64,000 nt of DNA. Source: Pardosa pseudoannulata. Taxonomy: Eukaryota; Arthropoda; Arachnida; Araneae; Lycosidae. The stretch lies in assembly GCA_032207245.1 (NCBI GenBank), contig CM063498.1, forward strand, positions 96,783,851 to 96,847,850, in the 5' to 3' direction. The position numbers were made by a program, and so were the translations under genes. Of the stretch, positions 37,501 through 49,790 are shown in pieces; position 1 is the stretch's first letter; every line of letters starts with the position of its first letter. The notes beneath the pieces are model-generated. The model saw only the letters and a list, made by a program, of their open reading frames with translations, had not been told where the DNA came from and did no database searches.

Positions 37501-38505
37501 GAAACGTTTAAGTTTTTCATTTTCTTACGAAATTAATCAAATCTATTTCAATATTTGATTAATTTCATTATCAAATTGGTCATAATTCAAAAATGTTTAT
37601 TTAAAGACATTTATTAAAAGTCATTAACATTGAACAAATGTTGTTCTAAAGGTAGCATTTTTCGGTTTGATTAAAATCTATCAAAATACAGAAAGAAATC
37701 AAAGAACATAAATGATTAGAAAACCAGAAAGCAGAAGAAATGAACTTTATAAGCATTTTGCATAAGATATTTATACACATAGAAAATAATAAATACATAA
37801 ATTCTAATTTATATGAGCTCATGGTATTCTATTCAACAAATAATCTCCAAACATTAACATCTCCTAACATATTCTATAATTCTCACATAATTTTCCTTTG
37901 CTTTTTTATGCTGCATTACTAATCTGAGACGGTGTGCTTAAATTAAAACAGTTGTTCTAACAAGCAATAAACAAATAAAACATTCTGTATGTCTTATTAT
38001 TTTTATGTCGCATCATGAAACGTTTACGTTTTTCATTTTCTTATGAAATTAATCAAATCTATTTAAATATTTAATTAATTTCATTATCAAACTGGTCATA
38101 AATCAAAATTGTTTATTTAATGTCATTTATTAAAAGTCATTAATATTGAACAAATGTTACTCGGAAGGTAACATTTTTCTGCTTGATTGAAAGCTATCAA
38201 AATACAACAAGAAATCAAGGAACATAAATGATTCGAAAACAAGGAACAAAAAGAAATGAAATTTATGAGCATTTTGCATAAGACATTGTAACACAGAGAT
38301 AATAATAAATATATAAATTCCGATTTTGTGAATATTTTATGAACTCATAGTATTCTATTCAACAAATAATTTCCAAGCATTAACATCACCATATTCTATA
38401 ATTTTCACATAAATTTTCTTTGCCTTTTATCCTGCTTTACAAATGTAAGACGCTTTTGTAAATTAAAATAGTTGTTCTAACAAGCAATAAACAAAGAAAA
38501 CATTC
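37501..38505. repeat. Tandem duplication, unit ~490 bp, two copies
   Basis: Copy A starts at 37501 and copy B at 38017; both open with GAAACGTTTAMGTTTTTCAT and close with AGTTGTTCTAACAAGCAATA then ACAAAKAAAACATTCT, at about 37989 and 38505. A ~30-bp spacer lies between. The 60-codon frame 37740-37922 in copy A is broken in copy B, so it is not a conserved protein. Confidence 0.9.
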
Positions 38506-38643
38506 TTTGCTTATTGCTTATTCGTATTTGTATGTTCTTCTTATTTAATAAAATAAGTTAAGACATAAATATTATTAGTAGCTAAAATAAACTATTCATA
38601 TATAGTAATAGTTGATGAAATGAGACAACCGCTTTTTATTGAT

Positions 38644-38765
38644 TGGTTTAGTTTGGAACGATAAGATCTACTAATGCAGCTCCACGAGGGTTAACGCAAA
38701 CTACTGATCGACAGTTTAAAGTCGATTAAACGGATCCATGCCACGAGTGGTATTCGAACCCAGGA
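38644..38765 (-). mobile_element. SINE copy, decayed
   Basis: Minus-strand SINE with TTGGTTTAGTTTGGAACG tail side, CACGAGGG, GATCCATGCC and B-box core GGTTCGAATACC. The A-box end is missing, internal bases are deleted and I see no target duplication. Confidence 0.75.
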
Positions 38766-39225
38766 AATAATCACTCAAGTAGAATGAAAATTTTATATGC
38801 CATCATATAAAAAATTCATTTTTGACTATTTAAGGATAAAAATATTTCTCAATGTAAAAAGGATTAAGACAGAAATCTAGATAGCCTCATTAGACTAAAA
38901 GTATATACTATTGGAATTCCTTATTAATCTTGTTAGCTAGAAATTATTTTCTTTTTAAGCAGTATTTCTTTAAATTTCTTCCTAACTAATACTTACAGTC
39001 TAATAAAGGGTTAATTAATGGCTCTTTAGACATACAATTATTAGGTGTTACATCCAAAACATTCCTATAAAAATTAAAAGCGAGTTTAATATTTTACCAA
39101 TTGTTTAAAATAATAATAAACTTTCGCTTGGATTAAATAAGCTTCTAGTTATTCTATGTTTCTAATGGAACTATGGAATAAAGACTATAATAGATAAAGA
39201 CTATGGAGCTTGTAGTATAATAGCA

Positions 39226-40490
39226 TCCCCTATATAATAATAGCCTAAGTTGTCTGTCTGCGAATTTCTGAAGCGGCTGTACCTGGAATGGATAAAGGCA
39301 TCCATATTGGATTTTTCATGAGTTAGAGTTAGCAAAATTAAAAGCGAGTTCGAAATCCACCCCATCCCCCTTTTTGAGAGTTTAATGCTATTATTTTAAG
39401 CCTTATTCTTCCTCTTATTCTATACAAAATTCATTCTTGATAGGATGGCAAAGGCAGAGAGTAATATTTAAATTTTTGGATTGTTTCTACTTGAACCTCC
39501 ATATACTCTAATTAGTTCGCTTACAACCTACATACGTTGTACGTTTGGTAGAATGTCATTTGATCGTCGTACTTCTCGGATTGACTGTTTTATCCCCGAT
39601 GCTGCCCTTTTTTCTAATGTCTAATAAATTTAATATTTTCTGCTTTTTCTTTTAAATTCTTATTCCGAAAGTTGTTTTATAATTTCAAAAGTCGTTTTAT
39701 TATTTTTAAAATAAGTTTTTACTATTTTTTCAACGTTTTATAATTTTTATTTCATTAAATTCACGTATTGCTTTACGGATGTCCCCGGCCATATAAACAT
39801 CTCAGGTTGTGTATCCCTAAACTTCCTTTTCGTAATGTAATAATAGCCTAAGTTATCTGTCCGTCTATCCTCGAAGTTATGAAGCTGTTGGACCTGGAAT
39901 GGATAGAGCATCCATATTGGATTTTTGATGAGTTAGGGTTTGCGAAATTCAAAGCGAGTAAAGTTTATCTTTCCTAAACTATAGATCCGATTCTGAAGTA
40001 AATTGGTATGAATAAGCTTCGTATCATAGCAAACAATACTGTCCTCTTTAAAACGTTCGAAATCCACCCCGTCTCCTTTTCGAACTTTTAATGCCATTAT
40101 ATCAAGCCCCATTTTAAGAGCAAGTGATTAAATTTATCAATTTATACCATAATAAATAGGTAAAAATAACATTTTTTTCTAGCCTTATGACGTCATTCCT
40201 TTAACCATCTCATTTAATCATTTCTTATTTTAAATTATTTAAATATTTTCTGCATTATTTTAATACGTTTTATCACTAAACTTAGATATTACATAAAAAT
40301 TCTTCTTTTTTATTTGACTTAAATAATAGATTAAGTACATATGTGATAATTTTAATCGATTATTTTTGTTGAAAGGTAATTCTCAGCCAAAACAACAAAC
40401 AATTTTTTTTTACCTGACTCATAGGGTTCTTTACAAGTCTGAAAAATTAAAAATTTTACTGATCCCGTCATATGATGGGCTATATTCTAG
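39226..40490 (+). mobile_element. Helitron-like elements, copies 2 and 3 (overlapping or composite)
   Basis: A 5' end TCCCCTATATAATAATAG (39226, after an A) starts a partial copy that matches copy 1 to about 39410. A second, slightly decayed 5' part begins near 39829 (GTAATAATAGCCTAAG) and runs to the 3' end at 40490. Just before the end an imperfect palindrome CCCGTCATATGATGGG (40464-40479) lies 7 bases ahead of CTAG (40487-40490), with T next: the Helitron 3' hairpin layout. About 400 bp between the parts are not in copy 1. Whether this is one element with a repeated 5' end or two insertions cannot be told by eye. Confidence 0.58.
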
Positions 40491-42853
40491 TCAGATAATA
40501 ACAGTATTTATAACCACAGTGTAGAAAATATTTATTACTATCTCTAAAGAGGCATAGTATATTTTGAGTTGACTATTAAAAATCATCATTAAAACGGTCT
40601 TTTGTATAAAAATTATAAAAAGGTCGTTTTTTTTCAATGAATTTTTAATAAAGTGTTTTTAATAAAGATTCAGCTTTAAAATATTAGTTATTTTCATCAT
40701 TTTAAGTACTTTATTAAAAAGAAAAGAATATGCACAAAATAAAGAGGTTGTTATTCTATTACATTGTAGATTCTAAAATGGGCAAAATAGAAACTAAACT
40801 AGTATAGGTAATTAAAAGAGTTTTTTCTGTAAACCTTGAATATTAGAATATATTTGGCATTTCTCTTTTTAAAAAACTAAAATCTGTTTAAAGCAGCAAT
40901 CGGCATTAACTTGTTTTGAAAAAAAAAAATTTAAATTGGCGTTTCCAATGATTTTAAAAATAAAATGTATTACACGTATTCTTATAATTCAGGTTCACAG
41001 AATAAAAACAAATATAGATTTCCGTAACGTAATTTATTAGATATTCTAATTTACAAATTTTGAAACTCATTTTGCGGTAGAGACATTTCTACCTTTATCA
41101 CTTTGTGCATACATTATGCGCATTGAAAAAAAAATTGAATAAATTTAGAACATTGTTAATTTAGGAGAAATTTTATACAAGTAAATTTTTAGAAATTTTA
41201 TTCTAAACAGAACATAATTTATTTTATATTTAATCAAAAATTGGCAATTAAATTGAATAATTTTGAACTCAAAAGGTACCACTTGTCTTGGTGATATTAA
41301 ACACCTCACTATGTCATAGTGTTTTCACCTTTATTTAAAACATTGGTAATACAATTTCGGTAATGGCAAGAATTGAGCAACCCTCTATTATTTCTGTTCG
41401 ATATAATGTCCAAAAATAATTTTATTTTTTAATAAATATGAATTATTTTTAGAAAATCAACTACCCATATCAAGGGAGAAAACTTGTTGAGAAGTGGAGA
41501 TAATATTTGCAGTACTGCAAAGTTGTTTTTCCCAAAATCTTACCTGTGAATTTTATCCCCTATTTACCCTATAGCATATTAAATAGAAATTATTTAAATG
41601 CCATATGCCTACTATTACGAAAAATGAATATTTTTTAAATTATCTTTATTTTACTGTTAGAACTTTTGTTAGAAAGTGTAGGAACTCATATTGGGAGGTT
41701 TAAAAAAAGAAGTCCCCAGTTTTCCTATCATATTGCTCCCTAATCAGAGAAAAAATACTGACTTCCTTTATAGAAAAATAAAACACTCGAATTATTACAG
41801 CCAGTAATCCATAATTTTTTAAATTTGTAGTTTCACATTCCTCTTTTTTATACACTGATTAAATGGGGTATCTGATTTCAAAAATAGGGAAATCTTCTGT
41901 ACGAAGAGATCTTATGTTGATTAATTTTCTTCTAGCTAGGAAAAAATATTTCATGCAATATGTTAACTTTAATTTCATGTATTATCATCTCATGCAACTA
42001 TTTACAATTTTGCTAATGCAACTATTTACAATCATGCTTGCACCGTTCACCCACGAAACCTCAATATTAGTTTTTCTCATGAATAATTGTAAATTATCTG
42101 CACACGCTTTAGTACACAAACACGATTGAGATCCCACGTCAAGAAGACAAACTGTCTACGATGTTGATAAGTTAAAGTTCTCTTATCCAGAAACAACACC
42201 AAAATTATTGATTTTCTTTTTTGATTTAAATATTTTTTTAAAATTTCAGATGTATAAGTGATTATTTCAAATCCACATGTTAATAGATAAAAGTAAAATT
42301 TATCTACAAGAAACAAATTTGCAAAAGAAACATGTTTATCAAATGGAAACAAAAACAAATATTTGTTTTAAATATCAAATTTCCAACAAATGACAACTTT
42401 ATTTCTTAAAAAAAAACATGGAAATTACTGTACCCTGAATTTAAGATGTAGTAAATCAAAGTATACGGTTCCGAGTTACATTACATTGACCGAACGTTCG
42501 TCATTTAAACTCCTGTAAATATAAAGTAGATATCAAGTGTGTAAGATTGATACATTTATAAATAGTTTTTGATTTACTGCTAAAAATCACTGAGTTTTAA
42601 AACAGAATTAAGGAAAAATACAAATGTTTTGTGAAGCTCAATTTTTTTAAGATACAGTACCAAACACACAATGATATAGAATTAGTTTTTATTTGTTATG
42701 CACTCGAATCAGTCTATAAAGAAAACCAAAATCTTCAAATATAATTGAACAGTGTCATAACTTTCCATTTACTTAATTTTAATTCAGTGTCATTTAGTTT
42801 ATTTTAATTCTATAAGCTTCCCTTAAACAACAACAAAAAAAAAATACCCTGCT
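40491..42853. other. AT-rich stretch without a recognised feature
   Basis: Open frames at 41863-42129 (88 codons) and 42077-42358 (93 codons, other strand) overlap and have no recognisable motif. No transposon ends were seen. Confidence 0.45.
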
Positions 42854-43767
42854 TGTAACTTCCCTGCCAAGCTCCAAATTATCACTTTGGTGTGTCGAAA
42901 ACCTAATTTTTTTATCGCATAAGCCGCTCTGGATTTTCAATCAGATGACATCACGCATACCAGGAGCCTCACTTGGCGTTCTCCTTGGCAAACGCTGTGT
43001 TGCATTAGTTCCATAAATTCGTCCTTTTATATATGACATATCTCCACTCCACACATCGGCATGTTTTAGTGATGCGCTTGGCGGTGTTCCACCGTGCCGC
43101 CAGGCGAATGGAATTTTGATGAACTTGCCAGACTTGCATTTCTCATCCCGGCAGACAGGATGGTAGAGAGAGAGAGACCTGGATCCGGTGAAAAGAAGAG
43201 GAACTAGGAGTTCCGTCCTCCATAATTGTCTTATTTTTTGTCAAATTTTGTTTTCTTCTTTCTTTTTATTAATTTTTATCATTTAAAAAACTCAATCGAT
43301 TGGCTTCTATTAATTTTTTAAAAATTTCATTTTAATATCAATAAAATCCATTAATTCAGTATATCCATTAATTCAGTATAATCCATTATTTCAGTATAAT
43401 CCATTATTTTAGTGTAATCCATTATTTCAGTGTAACTTCTCTTTTTTTTAATGCTTCTTTATTGTGTTTTTACTTTAAGATTTAAGCTTCAGTTGGCGAA
43501 AAGCCAAATTTAATTTAAACATATTAAAATAACAGGTTTGGCCCATAATGTGTATTTGCACTATACATCACCACCTCATCTTGTTAAAAATTCTTGGTTT
43601 CTTTTTCAGGTAGCCGTTACCTTAATATTAATGACAAAAACACCAGTATAGAAAAATTCCCCTTCAGAAACATTGAACGATGGAAACATCGTAGAACCAA
43701 GGTACAAGTTCCTGTATTAAAAGCGACTGCGGCCCGCAAAATAGGTTTATGGTTGCCGTATCTCTAA
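42854..43767 (+). other. Unclassified G+C-richer unit, LTR-like at its left side
   Basis: The unit starts TGTAACTTCC (42854), has a TATA-like TTTTATATATGA (43025-43036), a balanced-composition zone with short GA repeats (about 43040-43215) and an AATAAA near 43341. It then has TAACA followed by GGTTTGGCCC near 43530. A splice-acceptor-like TTTCTTTTTCAG ends at 43609, and a frame open for 51 codons follows (43612-43764, stop 43765-43767) without an initial ATG. Its peptide, for example FPFRNIERWKHRRTKVQVP, is Arg/Lys rich and unknown to me. An LTR plus leader is one reading; a host promoter and exon is another. No target duplication was found. Confidence 0.25.
43345..43436. repeat. ~19-bp minisatellite, five copies
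   Basis: AATCCATTAWTTCAGTRTA-type units repeat five times with single-base differences, inside the unclassified unit. Confidence 0.88.
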
Positions 43768-44168
43768 ATTCAAATGATTAATTTTAGAGATGGCAGATCA
43801 AATCTGGAGGTCTCTTTCTTGAATCCAGCTTCCAAATAACGAGCATTCACTTAGAGCTAAAACTCGTTCTTTCATTATAGAGGGGATTTTTAAAAAATAA
43901 GACAATCATTCTCTTTAAGTCAAATAACCTCCGAAGTGGCGGATATGAAGAAAATGCAGAATATTATTTCGTCATTCGAATCAAATTAGTAAGTAATCAT
44001 TAACAAACCCTAAATAACGTCAGTTTATATACCCATTAAAATGAATTATACAGCTATCTGTACCCCCATTGGGCGCCAATGTTCCCATTTTAGGAACATC
44101 ACCGAAAGTTTTGTAATAATTTTTTTTAAAACTTTTATTAAAGCAAATTACAAAATTCCTGTATATAT

Positions 44169-44218
44169 GGTTTGGTTTGGAATGCTACGGTCTACGTTTT
44201 ACAGTACGAGGGCTAAGT
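44169..44218 (-). mobile_element. SINE 3' fragment (50 bp)
   Basis: Minus-strand SINE end with GGTTTGGTTTGG tail side, GCTACGGTCTACG and GTACGAGGGCTAAG. The duplication CCTGTATATAT (44158-44168) versus CCTGTACATAT (44219-44229) has one change. The frame 44041-44265 runs through it and is not a gene. Confidence 0.85.
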
Positions 44219-44229
44219 CCTGTACATAT

Positions 44230-46190
44230 GAGAATATTTTTAAGAGAATTATTTTCAATGTATAGCAGAGTTTAATTGCTTAAAAGAATGGATTTTAAGT
44301 TTAAAACCACCATTCGTCTGGTAATATCTTTATTGCTGTTTAAATGAAAAATGTAATATGAGTGAAATATATTAAAAAAATATCTCAAATATTTTAGAAC
44401 TTGGATTCAAATAAAGAGAATGCTAAGACATAATTTAATCTCCTGACCATGACTCTCAAAATGGAAGAAAAATAACTCTATAAATAATATTGCGAAACAA
44501 TTCGCTATAGTTTTCAGCAGAGATTTAATAAACAATAATAAACTTTAATAAATAACTTTCCTGAAGCACACATTTCTAAAAACATTGCAAGTATATTTTT
44601 ACTTTATCTCCCTTCCCCACTCAATGGTTTCATTTTTCTCGACTTTTGATTTCAATTTGATAGCTCTAGGTTATGAAACTTTCTTCGGGTATTCACTCAG
44701 AAATGACATTAGATTCAAATATCCGAAGCAAAACTCTATTTCAAAATTTCTTTTGTTCTTCCATGAATTGAAATTGCTGTCTCATGATATTGCTTCTTTA
44801 TCGGAGTTTAAATCAGCCGCGATTATTCCCTCTAACAACTTTTCTGTGAAATAAGGCTTCCAAATCACGTTTTTTCCCATTGTATTTGGAATTCAGAAAT
44901 GAACCTTCATTACTCCCCCTATGTAGAAAACTGTAAGGCTTACGATTTTTCCGTGTATAGCTCAAATATAAAAAATTTAAAGAGAAAAATTTAAGTGTGC
45001 AAACAGGGTTCGAAATCTGCTAGTCGTAAATAAAAGCTATAAGAAAATGTGTTGCGATATCATCTAAAAGTCTGATTTTTAAAGTTATAAACACAAAATT
45101 AACACAAAATTGGAATTACTTAGATCCATGTTAACATTGGAGCGGTTTTAAAGAATTTCAGTAGTTGGCATTAAAATTTAATATAACAATTTAACCATTT
45201 ATTTAATAGATAACTTTTATTAAAGTTCAACTATAAGTCAAGAAAAAATGTCCAAGTTATTTTTTTAAAAAATTATAAATAAAAATTATAAATAATTATA
45301 AATAAAAAATTAATAATTTAAAGTAGTTAAATGTTTACCATGCTGGCTTACTTAGATCCATTCTAACCTAAGGTTATTTTTTACGATTAGATTTTAGTTT
45401 GTTTTTAGAGATTAACGTTTATACAAAAATCTTCTTTTATTTAAAAATTACAAAAAAATACGGAATTTAGAAAAATAAATTCGTACATTCGCTTTTAAAC
45501 GAAAAGCAATACACCATTGAATGAAATTCAGACAAAAAGATGTGCAAGGTGAAAAGCTAAGTCAATGAGATTAAGCTAAAAGGATCTTTTTTATAACTGT
45601 GATTCTTAAACACGTTGGAACTACTTTAATATTTTTTAAAACTAAATACTCTCAATAGCTTTGTTTAATTTCAAATTTCCTTATAAAAGTGTGCTATATT
45701 GTTTTTCTTTTCATACCAGAAAGTAGGAATTCCATTTTAGTAAATTAATCTGTTATCATCTATTAGACGAGGGTAAGGGTAAAAGACAATTTGCCACTGC
45801 ACATGATCTGTCGAAATAACATCACAAATAGTACAGTCAAACCACGTCACAGCGCCACATTGCCCTCATAAATCAATTTTGTGTTGTAACGTGTTTGGTG
45901 GTATATCCATTAATGATCCTCTGTCAGTAGATAATATTAAAATTTCTCTAGATTAATACTAGTGTAAATTTATATAATTTCATTAATTTAAAAAAATATG
46001 CACTAGAATTCCCTATTTAAAATAAAAAATAATTATCAAGTCTAAAAGTTTAGAATTATTTTCTATTTAATCATTTTTGTACTTGTTATTTATTCTATGT
46101 CTGGTATTTTTTCTAACATTTTTTGTAGCTTTTCTTTCAGTGAATATCTTTAACTATTCTAGTTTATTTTGAAAGAGCTCAAAATGTTAT
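44230..46190. other. AT-rich stretch without a recognised gene
   Basis: The 89-codon frame 44585-44854 has mixed composition but no known motif. A more complex patch lies at about 45760-45910 with no matching partner in the window. Confidence 0.45.
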
Positions 46191-46603
46191 AAAATATTTT
46201 TCTATCTTATTATATTAGGTTTGTAAGGGTATAATACCATATTTTAGTTCAATTTTTCTCAGGAAACCATTTTAAAGGGAACAACAATATTGTTAACATC
46301 TTGTTAATATCAATCTATACAGTTTTACAGTGATGCATAAGTATAAATTACAGAACACACAAATCAACTGCTAAAGGGATTATAGACTTTGAAACAGAAT
46401 AAAGATTAAAAAATATATTTTTCTATCTTATTATATTAGGTTTGTAAGTGTATAATACCATATTTTAGTTCAATTTTTCTCAGGAAACCATTTTAAAGGG
46501 AACAACACTTGTTAACCTCACACTATATAAAGTTTTACCGTGATACATAGCTATAAATTACAGATCACACTGCTGAAGTAATTGTAGATTTTGAAACAGA
46601 ATA
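46191..46603. repeat. Tandem duplication, unit ~221 bp, two copies
   Basis: TTTCTATCTTATTATATTAG, then CATATTTTAGTTCAATTTTT and AAACCATTTTAAAGGGAACA recur with a period of 221 bp (first copy about 46191-46411, second about 46412-46603). The left halves are almost identical; the right halves have small deletions. Confidence 0.92.
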
Positions 46604-48483
46604 AAATAAATATTCTAACACGTATTCTTTTATACAATAATTTATACCACGCACCCGAAGGAAAAGTTTCTAAAAAGGATTATTTATATTATAACAGATT
46701 ATTAAAACTTCTTTATTAGCAATTTATATATATTTTTATTTTAAATGTTTGTCTCCATTTCATAGACGTATTCTTTCTTTTAGCCACTATTAATTAATAG
46801 ATCGCTAAATTTTTGACTTCAAAATCTATTAATTTTCTTATATATTCAAATCTTATTAGTTTTATCGATTTCAATACATCTTTGTATAGACAGACACTAT
46901 TCAATACTTACGGGTTAAAATATTTAAAATATTTAAATTGAAACATTTATTAGGAAAAAAGGACAATAAGGATAAAACAGAAATACAAATTATAAATTTT
47001 CCCATTTGCTCTATCTAACTGGGAAATGCTGTTTAACATTATAATAAATTGCCGTTTTAATAAATTCGTAACAGTGTAGTATTATAAAGGAGATTTGCTC
47101 ACATAGATATATCGTGCAATAACACGGTGGGCGGTATATGGGGGTAGCACTATGTAGGCGTTTGACTGTATATTTTTTCTCTTTAAATACTAAAGTATAA
47201 ATTTTACAGTTTTTTTTCGAGTTCATCGTCCATATTATTTCATATATAAATAACATATTTTAAATGTATGACTACTTTTAGTCAGTGAGGTTATGTATTA
47301 CTAAAATATTTCTCTTTTTCTATAATGTACAATTCGACAAGTATCAATTTATAGATTTAATTGAAGCATACATTATTATTTTAAAGCTGAATCTAATATA
47401 TGCAATTGACAACTGTGTAGAATTATAGTCTCCTGCCAACTACAACATTAGTTGTAAGGTTAGCACAAATGGTGGATCGTTTAGAAAACTGAATTCCCTA
47501 ACAAATACGCTCAGTTATTTGATTTCTGAAGCTAGAGATGTATGTTCACAAGCAGCTGGTAGAGGTTTAAAACGATATCAATTACTCGTCAGCATGTCGC
47601 AGAATGGTTTCAAAGTTTGAGACTGGTTGTAATATGGTGACTGATGACTGCTAGGACATCATCGACAACCTTCCCATATCCCAGACTTTATTTCTTTACT
47701 TGAAAAACCACCGATAAGACCTATGATTCGCTTTGGGCAAGACGGGTTAAACAGTTTTGAATACGCAATGCCAGGAATTTTCTACTTTGGATAATTAAAC
47801 TCCTACCACGTAGAGACAAGTATCCTAACCAGTATGGAATTTATGTTGAAACATAACCCCACTTATATAGTATCAGTTGGCTATAATGGTTTTATGAAAT
47901 AAAAAGTACACATTTTATTTAAAGTATTTAAACTTCACTTTTTCATCGCTTTTTATGTATTTAAAATAGAACTGTAATATAAAGATTGTAGTTTAATGAA
48001 TTACAATGAAAAAAGTCAAAATTTTGTATTGTTCATTTAATACTATAATTATTACTTGCAATTATTTATTATTATAAACTTAAACACAAAACATCACCAA
48101 CTTATCTTTATACATAAGCAATGGCATTCTATTTGTTTGAATATCTCTTATTTGCGTCACAAAACGTAATGTTCTCTTTCAGTTTCATAATTTAAAGTTC
48201 TGCATCCATCATGTCTGGTTTTCGATTTATGACTGACGTACGATACATAATTATGATAGAATAGGTATCGCATACGAACTTGAATGAAGATAGATAGAAA
48301 TTGGTAAGAAAATAGTCTAAAAGAATTGGAGTTCTAGAGCACTAAGCTGAAAGTAGAGTGTCAGATGATTCAGATTGATTTATATTCGCTTAGGACGAAG
48401 CAAACTTCACGAGCGGCAATTTTTCTATATTGCATACTACTTTTGTTTCTCACTATAAGCTTTATTGTATTGTAAGCTGTCAA
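46604..48483. other. AT-rich stretch with one more complex unclassified patch
   Basis: 47400-47880 has more balanced composition than its surroundings (for example GCAGCTGGTAGAGG, GGTGACTGATGACTGC and CTACCACGTAGAGACAAG). It may be an old retroelement relic, but no frame is long enough to identify it. The rest shows nothing. Confidence 0.35.
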
Positions 48484-48620
48484 CCAGTTTGGCTCGAACC
48501 GTTCGATCTACGGTTTTGCTACACGAGGGTGGAACTTACTGCTTAAATATATTCTTAAAGAATACGAACACCATGTCAATATAACCTGTCAAACTCATAC
48601 TCGAAGCTACTGCTTTAACT
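48484..48620 (-). mobile_element. SINE copy, strongly decayed
   Basis: Minus-strand SINE recognised from TTTGGCTCGAACC, GATCTACGGTTTTGC, CACGAGGGTGGA, CTGCTTAAA and AATACGAACACCATG in the family order. The head is almost unrecognisable, so this is one of the oldest copies. Confidence 0.65.
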
Positions 48621-49790
48621 GTTATTTGATGTAAATTACTGAAATCTTATGACCTTAGATAAATTAAATACAAACACATATACGGGAATCATAAAACCAA
48701 CAGAAATGTATTTTATAAAACAGTTTAAGACAATTTTTCTCTAGAACAATCCATTTTTTTTAATCTCTTTTAGTAAATACTCTTTGTACTATATACTAAA
48801 TTTTTCCTAGATTTTAGATTCCTTTTTTTATAACGTTTTAACTTGTTTGCTTACAGTTTCATTCAAACACGAATATGCATGAAAACGTGTATATTCAAAT
48901 GAGTGTTTAATTGTATATATACATAATCAAACACACATACATTATATATACAACCGTACGTAAAATGTCGTTTATGTGTAAAATACAAATACTTAAAATC
49001 AATATTTATGTATACAGATATTTATTCATGAATACAATTGTATGCATAGATATGCAAAGCAACAAACTTATGCTTGCATATCGTTGTATTCATACATTTA
49101 TGAAAACAAAGTAAATGCCCATATCTATGTAATAAATATAAGGCAAAAATGAATTCGACTTTATTCCATATAATTGTGGAGCAATCAGTACAGTGCTAAT
49201 TTTGAGACACTTGTTACGTATTTACAAAACTAATTGAATATATATTAAATACATATATATTCAATATCGGTCTCTCTCTATGTGTGTGTGAGATTAGACA
49301 GACAGACAGACAGACATGAAGATAGAGAAAGATTATTTATTACATATAGAGTACTATACAAATTTATTGGAAATTAAAATAAGTTTTTCAAAAAAGTCAA
49401 TACTTTTTAAGGTACGAGAAAACAAACATATTTTCAAAAATAATATCTTTATTAAGATATTTTTCATTTATTGATAAAATAAACAAAAAATATTTCATGC
49501 AAGTTACATGGATTACATATTACATATGATTTCAACCGAGTAATTACATTTAATAACTGAAATCTCATTTATTTTATTTCATATGGAAATAATAAATGCA
49601 TCACGTAAAAAAAGCATTACCTGAGAACAGGTAATTTGAAATAATTACAGAGCTATTTTTGCAAATATTAAAAGACTGAAGATTATCTTGCTATTGGAGA
49701 ACTATTCTTAGGTTTAATCAAATGAAACATTGTCATTTTACACGTTATTTCTTTTAACATTGAGTAGGATATTTCAGAGATTCATGTCTG

